From Rhodobacterales bacterium (GTDB lineage Bacteria; Pseudomonadota; Alphaproteobacteria; Rhodobacterales; Rhodobacteraceae), in NCBI GenBank assembly GCA_030950105.1, contig JAUZRV010000149.1, positions 1 through 33,754 of the forward strand: a DNA stretch of 33,754 bases, written 5' to 3'. A program made the translations under genes and the position numbers. The notes beneath the pieces are model-generated. The model was not told the DNA's origin and made no database searches. It saw only the letters and a program-made list of their open reading frames with translations. This document shows, piece after piece, positions 31,608-33,754 of this stretch (its first letter is position 1; every line of letters begins with the position of its first letter).

Positions 31608-32327
31608 ATGAAGGACGCCTCGGTCAAAATAGCAAGCTATAACCTGCAAAAATGTGTCGGACTGGATTTACGCCGCCGCCCGTCGCGGTCTTTGCAAGTG
31701 ATTGACGCAATCGGGGCCTCGATTGTGGTGCTGCAAGAGGCCGACAAACGGTTGGCCCCGCGCCCCGCCGCCTTGCCCGCCGATATGGTGACCGATGCCG
31801 GTTGGGATATCATTCCCTTTGCCGCGCAGGCCAATACCGGCGGCTCGCTTGGGTATCACGGCAATGCGATGTTGATCCGCCCCGATATAACGGTCGAAAG
31901 CTGCGGCCATATCGCCCTACCGGGGTTAGAGCCGCGCGGCGCGATATTTGCCGATCTGGACACGCCGATCGGGGCGTTGCGGGTGGTTGGTTTGCACCTT
32001 GGATTGATCCGGCGGTTCCGTCTGTTACAGGTCGCTGCCATTGTCCGGCATCTGCGCGACCTTGCGCCACGGCCCACCCTTCTTGCCGGTGATTTCAACG
32101 AATGGGGAAATGGGCGCGCTATGGACACAATGGCGCAAGGTGTTGATTTCCTTCCCGCAATGGCAAGTTTCCCGGCCCCGCGCCCGATTGCGGCGCTTGA
32201 CCGGTTTGCTATCAGTGACGATTTGCGCGCCACCGCCCAAGGCGTGCATATTGCGCGCCCCGCCCGCGTTGCATCGGACCATCTACCGGCGTGGGTTGAT
32301 CTGGGGCGATCCGGCGCGCCACAGTAA
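31608..32327 (+). CDS. endonuclease/exonuclease/phosphatase-family protein
   Basis: 239 residues with the EEP (DNase I-like) fold: IASYNLQKCVGLD with the first Asn, VVLQEAD with the metal-binding Glu (E44), VVGLHLGLIRRFRLLQ, LLAGDFNEWGNG (catalytic Asp and Asn), ALDRFAISD and the terminal SDHLPAWVDL with the catalytic Asp-His pair. All hallmark residues are present, so a metal-dependent phosphodiesterase is likely; the substrate (nucleic acid, phospholipid head group or other) is unclear. No signal peptide. The ATG at 31608 lacks a clear ribosome binding site but has TATAGA just upstream, so a leaderless transcript is possible. It is divergent from the YjdF-like gene and 72 bp before the antiporter gene. 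Confidence 0.9.
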   Translation: MKDASVKIASYNLQKCVGLDLRRRPSRSLQVIDAIGASIVVLQEADKRLAPRPAALPADMVTDAGWDIIPFAAQANTGGSLGYHGNAMLIRPDITVESCGHIALPGLEPRGAIFADLDTPIGALRVVGLHLGLIRRFRLLQVAAIVRHLRDLAPRPTLLAGDFNEWGNGRAMDTMAQGVDFLPAMASFPAPRPIAALDRFAISDDLRATAQGVHIARPARVASDHLPAWVDLGRSGAPQ

Positions 32328-32399
32328 CCGGATCACAGCTGGAAGCGATGCGCCTTCCGTGATAGATTGGTTGAAACGCGCATAAAACAGGGCAGGCAC

Positions 32400-33656
32400 A
32401 TGAGCATTTTGCAAATTACTTCTCTTCTCATCGTGCTTGCGGGCGTGTTTGGGTCGATCAACTATCTTTTTCTGAAACTGCCGTCTTCTATCGGTATCCT
32501 GATCGTGGCTTTGTTTGCCTCTTTCGGGGTTTTGGGGGTCGATTATTTTTTTCCGGCGCTTGGCATGGCCGACGGATTGCGCAGCGTCGTCTACAGCATT
32601 GATTTTTCCGATGCGCTGCTTGAAGGCATGTTGGGCCTGCTGCTGTTTGCCGGTGCCTTGCACGTCAAATTATCGGATTTGCGGCGTGAATGGGTGGCGG
32701 TATTTCTAATGGCGACCATCGGCATTGGCCTGTCCACGGCGGTGGTCGGGTTCGGGTTTTCATGGCTCACCGGCATGCCGTTGATTGTGGCGCTGGTGTT
32801 TGGCGCATTGATTTCGCCGACCGATCCGGTGGCGGTTCTGGGGGTGTTGCGCGAGGCCAATCTGCCCAAATCCCTCGAAACCAAGATCGCCGGTGAATCG
32901 CTGTTCAATGACGGTGTCGGCTATGTGGTGTTTCTGGTTCTGGTCGGGATTGCCTTTCCGGTGATGAACCACGGGGCGGGCGACGAAAGCGTGCTGTTTT
33001 CTGCTGGAAAACTATTCCTGCAAGAGGCGGGCGGCGGCGCGGTTCTCGGGCTTGTTCTTGGCTGGTTGACGTTTCGGGTGATGCGCCGGATTGACGATTA
33101 TTCGCTTGAGGTGCTGATTACCTTGGGGTTGGCGTTTGGCGGTTACGAACTCGCGGTGTTCCTGCATGTGTCGGCACCGATTATGGCGGTCTGTGCCGGA
33201 TTGTTGATCGGCGACATTGGCACCAAACATGGCATGTCCGAAGAAACCCGCAAATATGTCGAGGCGTTTTGGAAATTGATTGATGAAATCCTCAATGCGG
33301 TGCTGTTCCTGTTGATCGGGTTTGAAGTGTTCGCCGTGGCGTTCAAGGCCGAATTCATGACCTCGGCGATACTGGCGATTGCGTTGGCGTTGACGGCCCG
33401 ATTGATCGCGGTGGCGGTGCCGGTTATGATTCTAAAACCGTTCCGCACGTTCTCGCAAGGGGTGGTGCCGATTATGACATGGGGCGGCCTCAAGGGCGGG
33501 ATTTCGGTGGCTTTGGCGCTGTCCTTGCCTGAAGGCGAATGGAAGCCGCTGATCCTGACGTCGACCTATGTGATCGTTATTTTCTCTATTGTTGTGCAGG
33601 GGTTAACCGTGGCACGGGTGGCAAATCGTATGGGGCGCGAACCGGATTTGATGTGA
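32400..33656 (+). CDS. CPA1-family Na+/H+ antiporter (NhaP-like)
   Basis: 418-residue membrane protein with about 12 hydrophobic segments. The CPA1 signatures are visible: LLEGMLGLLLFAGALHVKLSDL, ALVFGALISPTDPVAVLGVLRE with TDP at about 141-143, AGESLFNDGVGYVVF with FND at about 169-171 (ion-binding Asn-Asp), and WGGLKGGISVALALSLP near the C-terminus. It would exchange Na+ or K+ for H+, in line with a marine or salt-exposed habitat. The ATG at 32400 (MSILQITSLL) follows AGGGCAGGC; the ORF-track start at 32367 is less likely. There is no long cytoplasmic C-terminal tail. Specificity cannot be told from the sequence. Confidence 0.93.
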   Translation: MSILQITSLLIVLAGVFGSINYLFLKLPSSIGILIVALFASFGVLGVDYFFPALGMADGLRSVVYSIDFSDALLEGMLGLLLFAGALHVKLSDLRREWVAVFLMATIGIGLSTAVVGFGFSWLTGMPLIVALVFGALISPTDPVAVLGVLREANLPKSLETKIAGESLFNDGVGYVVFLVLVGIAFPVMNHGAGDESVLFSAGKLFLQEAGGGAVLGLVLGWLTFRVMRRIDDYSLEVLITLGLAFGGYELAVFLHVSAPIMAVCAGLLIGDIGTKHGMSEETRKYVEAFWKLIDEILNAVLFLLIGFEVFAVAFKAEFMTSAILAIALALTARLIAVAVPVMILKPFRTFSQGVVPIMTWGGLKGGISVALALSLPEGEWKPLILTSTYVIVIFSIVVQGLTVARVANRMGREPDLM

Positions 33657-33754
33657 TATAGGGCGATTTGGCCGCATTTACCGACGTGGCGTGCGCTGAT
33701 AATTCATATGCTATGGACAGGGCGATTTACTGAAGGTTAGAAAGTTGTTGCAAA
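33657..33754. other. right-edge intergenic stretch with a 10-bp direct repeat
   Basis: No gene is supported. AGGGCGATTT occurs at 33660-33669 and 33719-33728. The fragment is too short to tell whether it leads into another gene. Confidence 0.5.

Overview
The window looks like chromosomal DNA of an alphaproteobacterium of the order Rhodobacterales (roseobacter/Rhodobacteraceae type). This is inferred from gene content: a complete soxBDAG sarcosine oxidase operon, ccmI next to ruvX, a Mur/Fur-type regulator without the CxxC zinc motif, a two-subunit pntAB transhydrogenase, a Hint-domain protein and a LysM protein with an Ala/Pro/Glu/Val-rich middle. No genus can be named from this. No rRNA, tRNA, CRISPR array, prophage or intact insertion sequence was seen.

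Layout, left to right. (1) 1-4.7 kb: a secreted MORN-repeat protein cut by the left edge (absent from the ORF track), divergent from nadE; then a leftward ccmI-ruvX-DUF1289 cluster. (2) 4.9-11 kb: the heterotetrameric sarcosine oxidase operon, with a small foreign-looking ORF inserted exactly between soxB and soxD and overlapping both, followed by a small secreted protein. (3) 11.3-14.7 kb: Fe-type superoxide dismutase, a RarD-like permease and a LysM/Ig-like envelope protein whose promoter sits between the arms of an 11-bp inverted repeat. (4) 14.7-18.1 kb: a Tat-exported molybdenum hydroxylase pair (iorB/iorA-like) divergent from a TetR regulator across a TGTCA-rich operator region. (5) 18.2-20.8 kb: a leftward tryptophan-kynurenine pathway operon, kynU-GNAT-kynA, with no kynurenine formamidase beside it. 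(6) 21-24.7 kb: an isoprenylcysteine/phospholipid methyltransferase-like membrane protein, then pntA-pntB and a strong terminator. (7) 24.8-28.2 kb: Hint-domain protein, DJ-1/PfpI protein, an unrecognised GxSxG hydrolase-like protein, and a convergent fur/mur gene. (8) 28.5-33.7 kb: DEAD-box RNA helicase with a TTG start and basic tail, terminator, an EamA transporter broken by a frameshift at a (CA)5 tract, a YjdF-like membrane protein, an endonuclease/exonuclease/phosphatase-family protein and a CPA1 Na+/H+ antiporter.

Most of this is core metabolism: one-carbon and amino-acid catabolism (sarcosine, tryptophan), NAD(P) supply (nadE, pntAB), cytochrome c maturation and oxidative stress. No convincing new multi-gene system was found. 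The most unusual points are the ORF inserted in the sarcosine oxidase operon, the dinucleotide-repeat frameshift in the EamA transporter, the inverted repeat bracketing the LysM promoter, and the GNAT gene inside the kyn operon. All family assignments come from reading motifs; no database search was run.
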